DNA from: Chloroflexota bacterium | GTDB lineage: Bacteria; Chloroflexota; Limnocylindria; Limnocylindrales; CSP1-4 | Reading direction: 5' to 3' | DNA: 46,385 nucleotides | NCBI GenBank assembly: GCA_017881905.1 | Contig: JADGQI010000141.1 | Location: forward strand, 1 to 46,385 | Part shown: piece by piece, positions 1 through 6,982 of the stretch | Numbering within the stretch: position 1 is the stretch's first letter | Layout: the number at the start of each line of letters is the position of its first letter | The notes under the pieces: model-generated | Told to the model about the DNA's origin: nothing | The model's database searches: none | The model's input: the letters and a program-made list of their open reading frames with translations, nothing else | Program-made: the position numbers and the translations under genes

Positions 1-1313
1 GCCCGGGCGAGGACGTCCCGCTGGGCCTCGGGCGCGAGGTCCAGGCCGAGCAGACGCGTGACCCGTCCCGGGCGGAAGGCGACCGTCTGCTCGACCGGCT
101 CCTCCGGGGCGCTGTCGACCCGTCCGACGCCAAGGGTCCCGCCGGCCCAATCGAGGATCAGCTGGGCGCACCGATCCGCGCCGATCCGGGCAAGACGGTT
201 CTCCTGGCCCTTCTCGAAGCGCAGGCTGGCTTCCGACCGGAGCCCGTAGCGCTGCCCGGTCCGGCGGATGCTGATCGGATCGAAGATCGCCGATTCGACG
301 ATCACGGCGGTCGTCCCGTCCGAGATCTCGCTCGAGACGCTGCCCATGACCCCGGCGATGCCGATCGGGCCGGTCGCATCGGCGATGATGAGCGTGTCCG
401 GATCGAGCGTCCGGGCGACATGATCGAGCGTCTCGAGCCGCTCCCCCGCCGTCGCGCGCCGGACGACGATGCGGGCCTGTCCACCGTCGTCGCGCGCCAC
501 CGCCGCGGCATCGAACGTATGGATCGGCTTGCCCAGCTCGAGCATCACGTAGTTGCTTGCGTCCACGACGTTGCTCACCGGGCGCATCCCGGCGGCCAGC
601 AGTCGCGACTGGACGGTCCGCGGTGACGGTCCGATCCGGACGTCGCTCAGCCAGCGGCCGACGAACCGCGAGCAGAGCTCGGGTTCGAGCACCGTGACCG
701 CCAGGCGGGCCGCCGTCGGATCGGCGCTGTCCTCGAGCAGCTCGATGACCGGCGGGCGGACCGGCGCGCCGGTGACGATCGAGATCTCGCGAGCGAGGCC
801 GAGGATCGACAGAGCGTCGCCGCGGTTGGGTTTGACGTCGATGTCGAGCACGACGTCGCCGAACAGATCCGCCAGCGGAGTCCCGACGGGGGTATCGGCC
901 GGGAGGATGAGGATCCCATCGCCATCGGCGGTCAGCTCGAGCTCGTCGCCCGAGCAGAGCATGCCGTTGCTGACGATGCCCATCTTCTCGGTCCGCTCGA
1001 TCCGCCGGCCGCCCGGGAGGACGGCGCCCGGCAACGCGACCGGTATGCGCTGCCCGGGCGCGATGTTCGTGGCCCCGCAGACGATCTCGAGCGGGTCCCC
1101 GGGACCGACGGTGACCCGGGTCAGCGACAGGCGGTCGGCGCGCGGGTGCTTGTCGACGGCCAGCAGCTCGCCGACCACCACGTTCGACCACTCGGTCCCA
1201 CGCCGCTCGATCCCCTTGACCTCCATCCCGAGCATCGTCAGCCGCTCGGCCAGACGCTCGGGTTCGAGATCGACCTCGATGTAGTCGCGCAGCCAGGACA
1301 GCGGCACTCTCAC
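1..1313 (-). CDS. pheT: Phenylalanyl-tRNA synthetase beta subunit, C-terminus cut by window edge
   Basis: Beta chain of the (alpha-beta)2 enzyme that charges tRNA-Phe in the cytoplasm. About 437 codons are present of a usual ~800; the C-terminal half lies off the left edge. The protein opens MRVPLSWLRDYIEVD, the standard PheT start. An EMAP/tRNA-binding domain follows (about residues 40-155, including VGELLAVDKHPRADRLSL and ENGMLCSGDEL-like text, here SNGMLCSGDELEL). Next come the B3/B4 editing region (NVVDASNYVMLELGKPIH, then the FDPISIRRTGQRYGLRSEAS stretch) and the beginning of B5 (FRPGRVTRLLGLDL). The chosen GTG start overlaps the pheS stop as GTGA, so translation is probably coupled to PheS and subunit stoichiometry kept. 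A second in-frame GTG lies two codons downstream and cannot be excluded. The family call is certain; only the exact start is open. Confidence 0.96.
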   Translation of the reverse strand, partial: MRVPLSWLRDYIEVDLEPERLAERLTMLGMEVKGIERRGTEWSNVVVGELLAVDKHPRADRLSLTRVTVGPGDPLEIVCGATNIAPGQRIPVALPGAVLPGGRRIERTEKMGIVSNGMLCSGDELELTADGDGILILPADTPVGTPLADLFGDVVLDIDVKPNRGDALSILGLAREISIVTGAPVRPPVIELLEDSADPTAARLAVTVLEPELCSRFVGRWLSDVRIGPSPRTVQSRLLAAGMRPVSNVVDASNYVMLELGKPIHTFDAAAVARDDGGQARIVVRRATAGERLETLDHVARTLDPDTLIIADATGPIGIAGVMGSVSSEISDGTTAVIVESAIFDPISIRRTGQRYGLRSEASLRFEKGQENRLARIGADRCAQLILDWAGGTLGVGRVDSAPEEPVEQTVAFRPGRVTRLLGLDLAPEAQRDVLAR

Positions 1314-2350
1314 CGGAACTGGCCGAGGAAGCGCAGGTCGTCGTCCATGAACAGGCGCAGGTCGGTGATCGCGTGCTTGAGCATCTTCATCCGCTCGGGG
1401 CCCATCCCGAAGGCGAATCCCTGGTAGCGCTCGGGATCGAGGCCGCCGGACCGGAGGACCACCGGATGGACCATGCCCGCCCCGAGGATCGTCATCCAGC
1501 CAGTTCGCCCGCAGGCCGGGCAGCCGGCGCCGCCGCACACGAGACATTCGACGTCGAACGCGACCGACGGCTCGGTGAACGGGTAGTAGCCCGGCCGGAA
1601 GCGCGTCTTCCGACCGGCGCCGAACATCGCCCGGGCGAACTCGTCGAGCAGGCCGCGCAGGTCGCCCATCGTCGTGCCCTCGTCGACCATCAGGCCCTCG
1701 ACCTGGAAGAACTCGAAGTCGTGCGAGGCATCGACCGCCTCGTAGCGGAAGCAGCGGCCCGGAAGGAGCGCCCGGATCGGCGGTCGGGTTGCGCGCATGA
1801 CCCGGATCTGACCCGGCGAGGTGTGGGTCCGCAGGAGGTGACCCGGGAGGTCGACGTAGAGCGTGTCCCATAGGTCGCGAGCTGGGTGATCCGGCGGGAT
1901 GTTGAGGAGCTGGAAGTTGGTGACGTCGTCCTCGATCTCGGGCGACTCGTAGACCGTGAACCCGAACCTCGCGAAGATGTCCGCGATCTCGCGCATCGCC
2001 TCGAGACTGGGGTGGAGGGTCCCGCGGGCGACCGGTCGGCCGGGCGTCGTGACATCGACCGTCTCGGTGCGCAGACGGTCCTCGAGTGCCCCGGCGTGGA
2101 GCACGGCGTCCCGCTCGGTGAAGGCGGCTTCGATCGCCTGTCGGACGGGGTTGGCGATCGCGCCGACCTTCGGACGGTCCTCCACCGGGAGGGCGCCGAT
2201 GCCGCGCGAGACGAGCGTCAGGCGGCCCTTCTTGCCGAGGATGTCGACCTCGAGCGCCTGGAGCGACGCTCGATCCGACGCGGTCGCGATCGCCTCGAGC
2301 GCGTCGTCGCGCAGCGTCTCGAGGTCTCGGGTGAGGTCGGCCAGGTCCAC
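1310..2350 (-). CDS. pheS: Phenylalanyl-tRNA synthetase alpha subunit
   Basis: Catalytic class II synthetase subunit, 346 aa, of normal length. The N-terminal coiled coil (about 1-90) contains EVDILGKKGRLTLVSRGIGAL. The class II core includes GTLHPSLEAMREIADIF, HTSPGQIRVM (motif 2 region), FQVEGLMVDEGTTMGDLRG and the motif 3 stretch FGMGPERMKMLKHAITDLR. A Cys-rich insert (CLVCGGAGCPACGRTGW) precedes ILGAGMVHP; this type of insert is common in bacterial PheS. The start is placed at a GTG 10 bp after the rplT stop because the protein then begins DLADLTRDLETLRDDALEAI, as in homologues. No clear Shine-Dalgarno sequence is visible, so readthrough coupling from rplT is likely. It lies in the infC-rpmI-rplT-pheST operon. 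Confidence 0.96.
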   Translation of the reverse strand: MDLADLTRDLETLRDDALEAIATASDRASLQALEVDILGKKGRLTLVSRGIGALPVEDRPKVGAIANPVRQAIEAAFTERDAVLHAGALEDRLRTETVDVTTPGRPVARGTLHPSLEAMREIADIFARFGFTVYESPEIEDDVTNFQLLNIPPDHPARDLWDTLYVDLPGHLLRTHTSPGQIRVMRATRPPIRALLPGRCFRYEAVDASHDFEFFQVEGLMVDEGTTMGDLRGLLDEFARAMFGAGRKTRFRPGYYPFTEPSVAFDVECLVCGGAGCPACGRTGWMTILGAGMVHPVVLRSGGLDPERYQGFAFGMGPERMKMLKHAITDLRLFMDDDLRFLGQFR

Positions 2351-2360
2351 CGGGCGGGAT

Positions 2361-2711
2361 CTAGGCGGTGCGCGCGGCCTCGGCGATCTTCCCGAAGGTC
2401 GCGGCATCGCGGACGGCAAGGTCGGCGAGGATCTTGCGGTCGATCTCGATGTCCGCCCGCTTCAGCCCGGAGATGAGCGCGCCGTAGGTCAGACCGTTGA
2501 GGCGTGCGGCCGCGTTGATCCGGACGATCCACAGCTCGCGCATCTGACGCTTGCGCTGCTTCCGGTCGCGGGTCGCGTACGCGAGCGCGTGAAGGGTCGC
2601 CTCGCGCGCCGGCTTGATCAGGCGCGACTTGGTGCCCTTGCGGCCCTCAGACGCGTTCAGGAGGCGCTTGTGGCGCTTGTGGGCCGTTACGCCCCGCTTG
2701 ACTCGTGCCAT
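2361..2711 (-). CDS. rplT: 50S ribosomal protein L20
   Basis: Large-subunit protein L20, 116 aa, needed for early 50S assembly through 23S rRNA binding. The sequence matches the family along its whole length: basic N-terminus [18 protein letters not shown], the [20 protein letters not shown] segment and the C-terminal globular part [20 protein letters not shown]. It sits directly downstream of rpmI with 15 bp between. In several bacteria L20 represses its own operon by binding the leader mRNA. No mimic of the 23S site was recognised here, so autoregulation is only a possibility. Confidence 0.98.
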   Translation of the reverse strand: MARVKRGVTAHKRHKRLLNASEGRKGTKSRLIKPAREATLHALAYATRDRKQRKRQMRELWIVRINAAARLNGLTYGALISGLKRADIEIDRKILADLAVRDAATFGKIAEAARTA

Positions 2712-2726
2712 GAGGTCGGTGTGCTC

Positions 2727-2930
2727 CTACTTGCCGAGATACGGGAGGAGGCGTCGGACCTGCTTCGCATGCTCGGTCCCGATGACCGTCTTGCCGGCGT
2801 AACGTCGGGTCCGCCGCGACGACTTGATCTCGAGGTGGTGGCCGCGCCAGCTGTTGACCCGGAACGCCTTGCCGCTTCCGGTCACGCCGATCCGCTTGGC
2901 AGCCGCCTTGTGTGTCTTCATCTTCGGCAC
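2727..2930 (-). CDS. rpmI: 50S ribosomal protein L35
   Basis: L35, 67 aa. It begins (V)PKMKTHKAAAKRIGVTGSGK, the invariant start of the family, and ends VRRLLPYLGK. The GTG codon at position 2930 is taken as the start because homologues begin MPKMKTHKA and because a GTGAGG ribosome-binding sequence, formed over the infC stop codon, lies 5 nt upstream. The ATG three codons later is the alternative. The gap to infC is only 7 nt, so the two are probably translated in tandem. In the middle is the conserved SWRGHHLEIKSSRRTRR segment that contacts rRNA. Confidence 0.97.
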   Translation of the reverse strand: MPKMKTHKAAAKRIGVTGSGKAFRVNSWRGHHLEIKSSRRTRRYAGKTVIGTEHAKQVRRLLPYLGK

Positions 2931-2937
2931 GGTGGCC

Positions 2938-3894
2938 TCACTCTCCCGCTGTGGCCGGGGCGGCTGCCCCGGGTTCGGTCGTCTTCCTGGTTCGAGCCGG
3001 CCGCGCTGCCGGCGTGGCCCCTGCCGCGCCCACTGCGGCCGGGCTGTCCGTCGTCCTGGTCTTCGGTTCGGCCTTGGCTCGTGGTGTCTTCGGTTCGGCG
3101 GCCACGCGGGCCGCGCCGGTCGGCGCCGGGGGCTTCGTCGGCTTCGGCTCCGGGATCGGGGTCGGAGCCTCGACCTCGGTCTCGGCCTCGGTGGCGGGAG
3201 CCGTGGATCGCGGAGCATCGGGCTCGGCCACCGGAGCCGGAGCCGCAGCTGCGGCCGGCGCTTCGGCTGTGGCCGCGGCCGGCGCCGGGCTTGCAGCTGC
3301 GGCCGGGGCCGTAGCCTCGTCCGGGGCCGACGAGTCGGCCTCGGTCTCGGTCGGGTGCTTCGAAACGTGCTCCACGACCTTCGGCTTGTGGGTCGATGCC
3401 ACGGTGATGTGCATCGACTTGCCCTCGAGGAGCGGTGCCCGTTCGACGGTGCCGTGGTCCTTGATCTGGTCGGAGAACCGCGCCAGGAGGGCCCGCCCGA
3501 TCTCCGGGTGGGTCAGCTCACGACCGCGGAACTGGACGGCGACCTTGATGCGATCCCCCTCCTCGAGGAACTGGATCGCTCGCCGGACCTTGGTGTCGAA
3601 GTCGCCCACGCCGATCTTCGGCTTGAGCCGGACCTCCTTGAAGGTCACGGAGCGTTGCTTCCGCTTGGCCTCCTTGTCCCGCTTGGTGAGCTCGTACTTG
3701 TACTGCCCGAAGTCGAGGAACTTGACCACCGGCGGCGATGCCATCGGCGCGACCTCGACGAGGTCCAACCCCCGTTCCTGCGCCATCTCAAGGGCCTGTG
3801 GCGTCGGCATGACGCCCAGCTGGGCTCCCTCTTCATCCACGACCCGGACCTGAGGGATCCGGATCATCTGATTGACTCGCAGGTCTCGGCTGAT
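2938..3894 (-). CDS. infC: Translation initiation factor IF-3 with long Ala/Pro-rich C-terminal extension; probable AUC start
   Basis: IF-3 binds the 30S subunit, keeps it free of 50S and proofreads the start codon. Residues 1-172 are a complete IF-3. The N-domain has RDLRVNQMIRIPQVRVVDEEG and GLDLVEVAP, the linker is KRDKEAKRKQ, and the C-domain has RLKPKIGVGDFDTKVRRA and GRELTHPE. About 145 further residues are almost only Ala, Pro, Glu, Thr and Lys and probably disordered. No ATG, GTG or TTG lies at the homologous start. An ATC codon does, with AAGGGG 7 nt upstream, recalling the rare AUU/AUC starts by which IF-3 limits its own translation in other bacteria. The next upstream in-frame canonical start (GTG, 3987) would add 31 residues with no resemblance to IF-3 and precedes a candidate promoter -10 box. 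Confidence 0.93.
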   Translation of the reverse strand: MSRDLRVNQMIRIPQVRVVDEEGAQLGVMPTPQALEMAQERGLDLVEVAPMASPPVVKFLDFGQYKYELTKRDKEAKRKQRSVTFKEVRLKPKIGVGDFDTKVRRAIQFLEEGDRIKVAVQFRGRELTHPEIGRALLARFSDQIKDHGTVERAPLLEGKSMHITVASTHKPKVVEHVSKHPTETEADSSAPDEATAPAAAASPAPAAATAEAPAAAAAPAPVAEPDAPRSTAPATEAETEVEAPTPIPEPKPTKPPAPTGAARVAAEPKTPRAKAEPKTRTTDSPAAVGAAGATPAARPARTRKTTEPGAAAPATAGE

Positions 3895-3977
3895 GGTCGA
3901 ACCCCTTCGTGCGTGCTCGGTCGGTGCGCGGATGCTCGCGCGGGCGCGGCTCGGCAGGGCCGACGTCGCAAGCGGCG

Positions 3978-4007
3978 AGGATAGCACAGGGGTTCTGCGG
4001 CGGCCAA
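3978..4007 (-). promoter_or_regulatory. Candidate promoter for infC-rpmI-rplT-pheST
   Basis: On the minus strand TTGGCC (4007-4002) is followed after 18 nt by TATCCT (3983-3978), preceded by TG in the extended -10 position. This would start transcription near position 3971 and give infC an untranslated leader of about 75 nt. It lies in the 120-nt gap after the thrS stop. It fits a bacterial housekeeping sigma factor only loosely; high-GC genomes give chance matches, so this is a suggestion. Confidence 0.35.
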
Positions 4008-4014
4008 CCGCGGG

Positions 4015-5850
4015 TCAGAGCTGCCGGCTGGCGGCCTCCGCGGCGAGACGGTCGGCGAGGACCTCCCAGCCGATCGCCTCCTGCTGCTCGCCGCGCGCTG
4101 CCCCGCGTGCCCGGGGTGCGGCCGTCCGGGCCTCGACCTCTCGGTCGCCGAGGACGAGCATGTACGGGACCTTCTGCTCCTGCGCCAGACGGATCTTGTT
4201 CTGCATCCGGTTGTCGGACTCGTCGACCTCGACACGCAGCCCGCGGCCGCCCAGGATCCCCGCCAGCTCGGTGGCCGCCGGGATGTGCCGGTCCGCGATG
4301 GGAATGAGGACGGCCTGGACGGGCGCGACCCACAGCGGCAGCGCACCGGCGAAGTGCTCGATCAGGATCCCGATGAACCGCTCGAGCGAGCCATAGATCG
4401 CCCGGTGGATCGCGATCGGCCGCTGTGGCTGGCCGTGCTCATCGACGTAGGTCAGGTCGAACCGCTCCGGGAGCATCGTCAGGTCTGCCTGGATCGTGGC
4501 CATCTGCCACTCCCGGCCGAGCGCGTCGTCGATGTAGATGTCGATCTTCGGCGCGTAGAAGGTGCCGTCCTTCGGCTTGACCGTGTAGCTCACGCCGGAA
4601 TCGTCCAGGGCCGATCGAATCAGCGCCTCGGCACGCTCCCAGAGCGCGTCGTCGCCGATCGCCCCATCCGGCCTCGTGGCGAAGGTGTAGCGGGGTTCGA
4701 GCCCGAACCAGCCGTACGACTCCTTGACCATCGACAGGAGCGCGCCGATCTCCTCGGCGAGTTGATCCGGCCGCACGTAGATGTGGGCGTCATCCTGGAT
4801 GAACTGCCGGACGCGGGTCAGGCCGTGCAGCACGCCGCTCCGTTCGTTCCGGTGGAGCCGGCCGTACTCCGAGAGCCGCAGTGGCAGATCCCGGTACGAC
4901 CGGGTCCGGGCGCGATAGATGAAGGTGCTCTCCGGGCAGTTCATCGGCTTGAGCGAGTAGGCCTGTCCCTCGATATCGAGGATGAACATGTTGTCGCGGT
5001 AGTGATCCCAGTGGCCGGACTGCTCCCACAGCCGATGGTTGACCAGGATCGGCGTGGCGACCTCCTGATAGCCGTGCCGGTCCTGCAGCTCGCGCATCGC
5101 GCTCTCGAGCGTGCGCCAGATCCGCTGGCCCTTCGGGTGCCAGAAGGCCGAACCAGGCGAGACGTCGTGGAAGCTGTACAGGTCGAGTTGGACGCCGAGC
5201 CGGCGATGGTCGCGCTTCTTCGCCTCGGCCCGTCGCCACAGGTACCGGTCGAGCTGGTCCTGCGTGGCCCACACCGTGCCGTAGATGCGCTGGAGCATCG
5301 GCCGCTTCTCGTCGCCGCGCCAGTACGCGCCGGCCACGCTCAGCAGCTTGTACGGGCCGATCCGCCCGGTGCTCTGGACATGCGGTCCCTTGCACAGGTC
5401 GACGAACGGCCCGTGCCCGAAGGTCGACGTCGGGGGCATCGGCTCGCCGCTCGCCGCGGCCTTAGCCGCCAGGTCGTCCAGGATCTCGACCTTGAACGGC
5501 TGGTCGCGCTCGGCGAAGAAGGCCCGGCCCTCGGCCGGCGGGAACTCGCGCCGGACGATCGGGTGGTCGGCCGCGATGCTCGACGCCATCCGCTCCTCGA
5601 TCGCCGCGAGATCGTCCGGGGTCAGCGGGCGGGGTAGCTCGAAGTCGTAGTAGAAGCCGTCGGCGATCGCCGGTCCGATCCCGAGCTTCGCGCCCGGGAA
5701 CAGGTCCATCACCGCCTCGGCCATCACGTGGGCCGCGGAGTGGCGCATCGGCCCGAGCTCGTCGACGGCGCCGGCGTCGAGCAGCTCGTCCGCCGAGCCG
5801 CGTTCCGGCGCCTCGAGGACCTCCTCCTCGTCGTGTGCCTCGTCCGTCAT
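4015..5850 (-). CDS. thrS: Threonyl-tRNA synthetase lacking the N-terminal TGS domain
   Basis: Charges tRNA-Thr; class II synthetase, 611 aa. The protein begins with about 33 acidic residues and goes straight into the editing domain (HSAAH at 37-41, CKGPH with Cys153 and His157, which clear Ser-tRNA). The usual ~60-residue TGS/N1 domain is therefore missing. The catalytic core has FWHPKGQRIWRTLESAMREL, MNCPEST with the zinc Cys, RNERSGVLHGLTRVRQFIQDDAHIY-type motif 2 with a zinc His, and the motif 3 region IHRAIYGSLERFIGILIEH with the second zinc His. The anticodon-binding domain (PVQAVLIPIADRHIPAATEL to the end) is complete. The ATG at 5850 is chosen for its GGAGGG site about 7 nt upstream. 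A T-box leader precedes it, so expression should respond to uncharged tRNA. Confidence 0.96.
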   Translation of the reverse strand: MTDEAHDEEEVLEAPERGSADELLDAGAVDELGPMRHSAAHVMAEAVMDLFPGAKLGIGPAIADGFYYDFELPRPLTPDDLAAIEERMASSIAADHPIVRREFPPAEGRAFFAERDQPFKVEILDDLAAKAAASGEPMPPTSTFGHGPFVDLCKGPHVQSTGRIGPYKLLSVAGAYWRGDEKRPMLQRIYGTVWATQDQLDRYLWRRAEAKKRDHRRLGVQLDLYSFHDVSPGSAFWHPKGQRIWRTLESAMRELQDRHGYQEVATPILVNHRLWEQSGHWDHYRDNMFILDIEGQAYSLKPMNCPESTFIYRARTRSYRDLPLRLSEYGRLHRNERSGVLHGLTRVRQFIQDDAHIYVRPDQLAEEIGALLSMVKESYGWFGLEPRYTFATRPDGAIGDDALWERAEALIRSALDDSGVSYTVKPKDGTFYAPKIDIYIDDALGREWQMATIQADLTMLPERFDLTYVDEHGQPQRPIAIHRAIYGSLERFIGILIEHFAGALPLWVAPVQAVLIPIADRHIPAATELAGILGGRGLRVEVDESDNRMQNKIRLAQEQKVPYMLVLGDREVEARTAAPRARGAARGEQQEAIGWEVLADRLAAEAASRQL

Positions 5851-5864
5851 CGCCGTCCCTCCGA

Positions 5865-6057
5865 GAATCATGAAGCCTCTCGCCTTCGACAGGACGAGAG
5901 GCTCAGCTCCCGCGGTCCCACCCGCCTTCACGCCGCCGGACCCGGACGGTCCCGGCGGTCGCACGCTCATGCCGCGCTAACGGGCGGATCCCGGGCCGGT
6001 TCTCCGGCCGCTCGCGGGTGGTGCCTCCCGGGTTCGGACGCCGCGGCTCTCAGCGTT
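5865..6057 (-). promoter_or_regulatory. T-box leader controlling thrS
   Basis: The minus-strand leader of thrS holds GGGTGGGACCGCG (5923-5911), an almost exact copy of the universal T-box core (AGGGTGGNACCGCG) that pairs with the NCCA end of uncharged tRNA. Just downstream, AGCCTCTCG (5903-5895) and CGAGAGGCT (5882-5874) form a perfect 9-bp hairpin that would compete with the antiterminator. No U-tract follows it, and the thrS ribosome site lies 10-20 nt later, so control could be at transcription or translation. A possible base of stem I pairs CGCTGA (6055-6050) with TTAGCG (5980-5975). An ACC (Thr) triplet at 6000-5998 is a candidate specifier. The core motif is seen directly; the stem I fold and specifier are inference. 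Confidence 0.8.
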
Positions 6058-6117
6058 GCAGCGGCTCTCTGGCGGCCCGTTGGCCCCGGGTGCGTGTCCC
6101 GCTCGAAGCGTTCGATC

Positions 6118-6194
6118 TGGTGGGCGACACTGGGCTCGAACCAGTGACCTCTTGCATGTCAAGCAAGTGCTCTAACCAACTGAGCTAGCCGCCC
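6118..6194 (-). tRNA. tRNA-Val (GAC)
   Basis: A complete cloverleaf can be drawn: acceptor GGGCGGC pairing to GTCGCCC, D-arm with GCTCAGTTGGTTAGAGC, anticodon stem CTTGC/GCAAG closing the 7-nt loop TTGACAT (anticodon GAC, Val), and a T-arm with GGTTCGAGCC. Discriminator A is at 6121 and the CCA end is encoded (6120-6118). The gene lies about 60 nt upstream of the probable thrS T-box on the same strand, so the two may be co-transcribed. Confidence 0.96.
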
Positions 6195-6244
6195 ATGCGG
6201 CGCGGTTCCGTCGCGCCGCCCGGGAATGATACCGCAGGGTCGTT

Positions 6245-6277
6245 CGGGAGCGCCGACCCCCGTCGACGGCGCTCCCG
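6245..6277 (-). terminator. Hairpin downstream of the lipoprotein gene
   Basis: An 11-bp perfect inverted repeat, CGGGAGCGCCG / CGGCGCTCCCG, with an 11-nt loop lies 20 nt after the stop of the 6297-6860 gene and before tRNA-Val. No T-run follows on the minus strand, so it would be a terminator of the U-less type or an RNA 3'-end stabiliser. Confidence 0.5.
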
Positions 6278-6296
6278 GACGCGTGCGGTCGGCTCC

Positions 6297-6860
6297 TTAC
6301 GGAGCCGCGATGAACCAGATCCCACCGACACCCTGGCCCTTGCTGTCGCCGGCCTTCGTATCGGCGGCGAAGTAGTAGAGCGGCGCTCCGTTGTAGGTGA
6401 CCTGGTCGGTCCCGTCGTCGCGCTTGATCGTCCCGAGCTTCCCGGTCACTCCGGCGCCGGCCTTGAGGGCGGCAGCGGCGGTCGTCGTGAACGGCGGCCA
6501 GTTCGTCGCGCAGTTGCCGGTGCAGGCGCTGGTCCCCGGCGTCGTGTCCTTCTTGAAGACGTAGAGGGTCTTGCCACCGTCGCCGACAAGGGTCGCCCCG
6601 GCGGCGACCGTGGCCATGTCGACCTCGTTCGACCCGCCGGCGGCAGCCGACGCCGGAGCAGCGGAGGCGGGGGCGGCGGATGCGGGAGCCGATGCGGGAG
6701 CGACCGATGCGGGAGCCTCGGTCGGGGCGGCGGTCGGTGCCGTGGTGGCGACCGGGGTCGGGGTCGCTCCGCTGCTCGAACAGGCGGCGACGAAGACGAG
6801 GGCGGCCGACGCGAGGGCCAACCCCCGGACGAACCGGCCTGGGCGGTCGATCGTGATCAT
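6297..6860 (-). CDS. Secreted-repeat (COG4315/Lipoprotein_15) lipoprotein
   Basis: Putative outer-surface lipoprotein of 187 aa with unknown function. A signal sequence ends in a lipobox (VAAC, Cys27). A low-complexity Thr/Pro/Ala/Ser linker of about 50 residues follows, with repeats of PASAAPASA. The C-terminal domain (about 80-187) carries the hallmarks of the family: [15 protein letters not shown], a Cys pair in [14 protein letters not shown], then a second copy of the fold with [29 protein letters not shown]. Family members have been linked to periplasmic or cell-surface metal or redox roles, but no activity is established. The gene stands alone on the minus strand and diverges from the methyltransferase at 6983. 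Confidence 0.88.
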   Translation of the reverse strand: MITIDRPGRFVRGLALASAALVFVAACSSSGATPTPVATTAPTAAPTEAPASVAPASAPASAAPASAAPASAAAGGSNEVDMATVAAGATLVGDGGKTLYVFKKDTTPGTSACTGNCATNWPPFTTTAAAALKAGAGVTGKLGTIKRDDGTDQVTYNGAPLYYFAADTKAGDSKGQGVGGIWFIAAP

Positions 6861-6982
6861 GCGTGTGTTCTCCGCTGCGTCGCCGGACCTGGAGCGCCGG
6901 CGGATGACAGCGGTACGTCGTCAGCGCTCTGGCGGTTCCCGGACGGGCATCACCGTTCGCCGGCTTCGGTCACCATGTCCGG

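Noticed and set aside
2940-3340. GC-rich triplet-like repeats that might be a tandem DNA repeat
   Set aside because: They are explained by Ala/Pro/Glu codons of the IF-3 tail in one open frame; no exact unit recurs.
6640-6720. Short GCGGGAGC-type repeats
   Set aside because: They encode the Pro/Ala/Ser linker of the lipoprotein and are imperfect; not a mobile or regulatory repeat.
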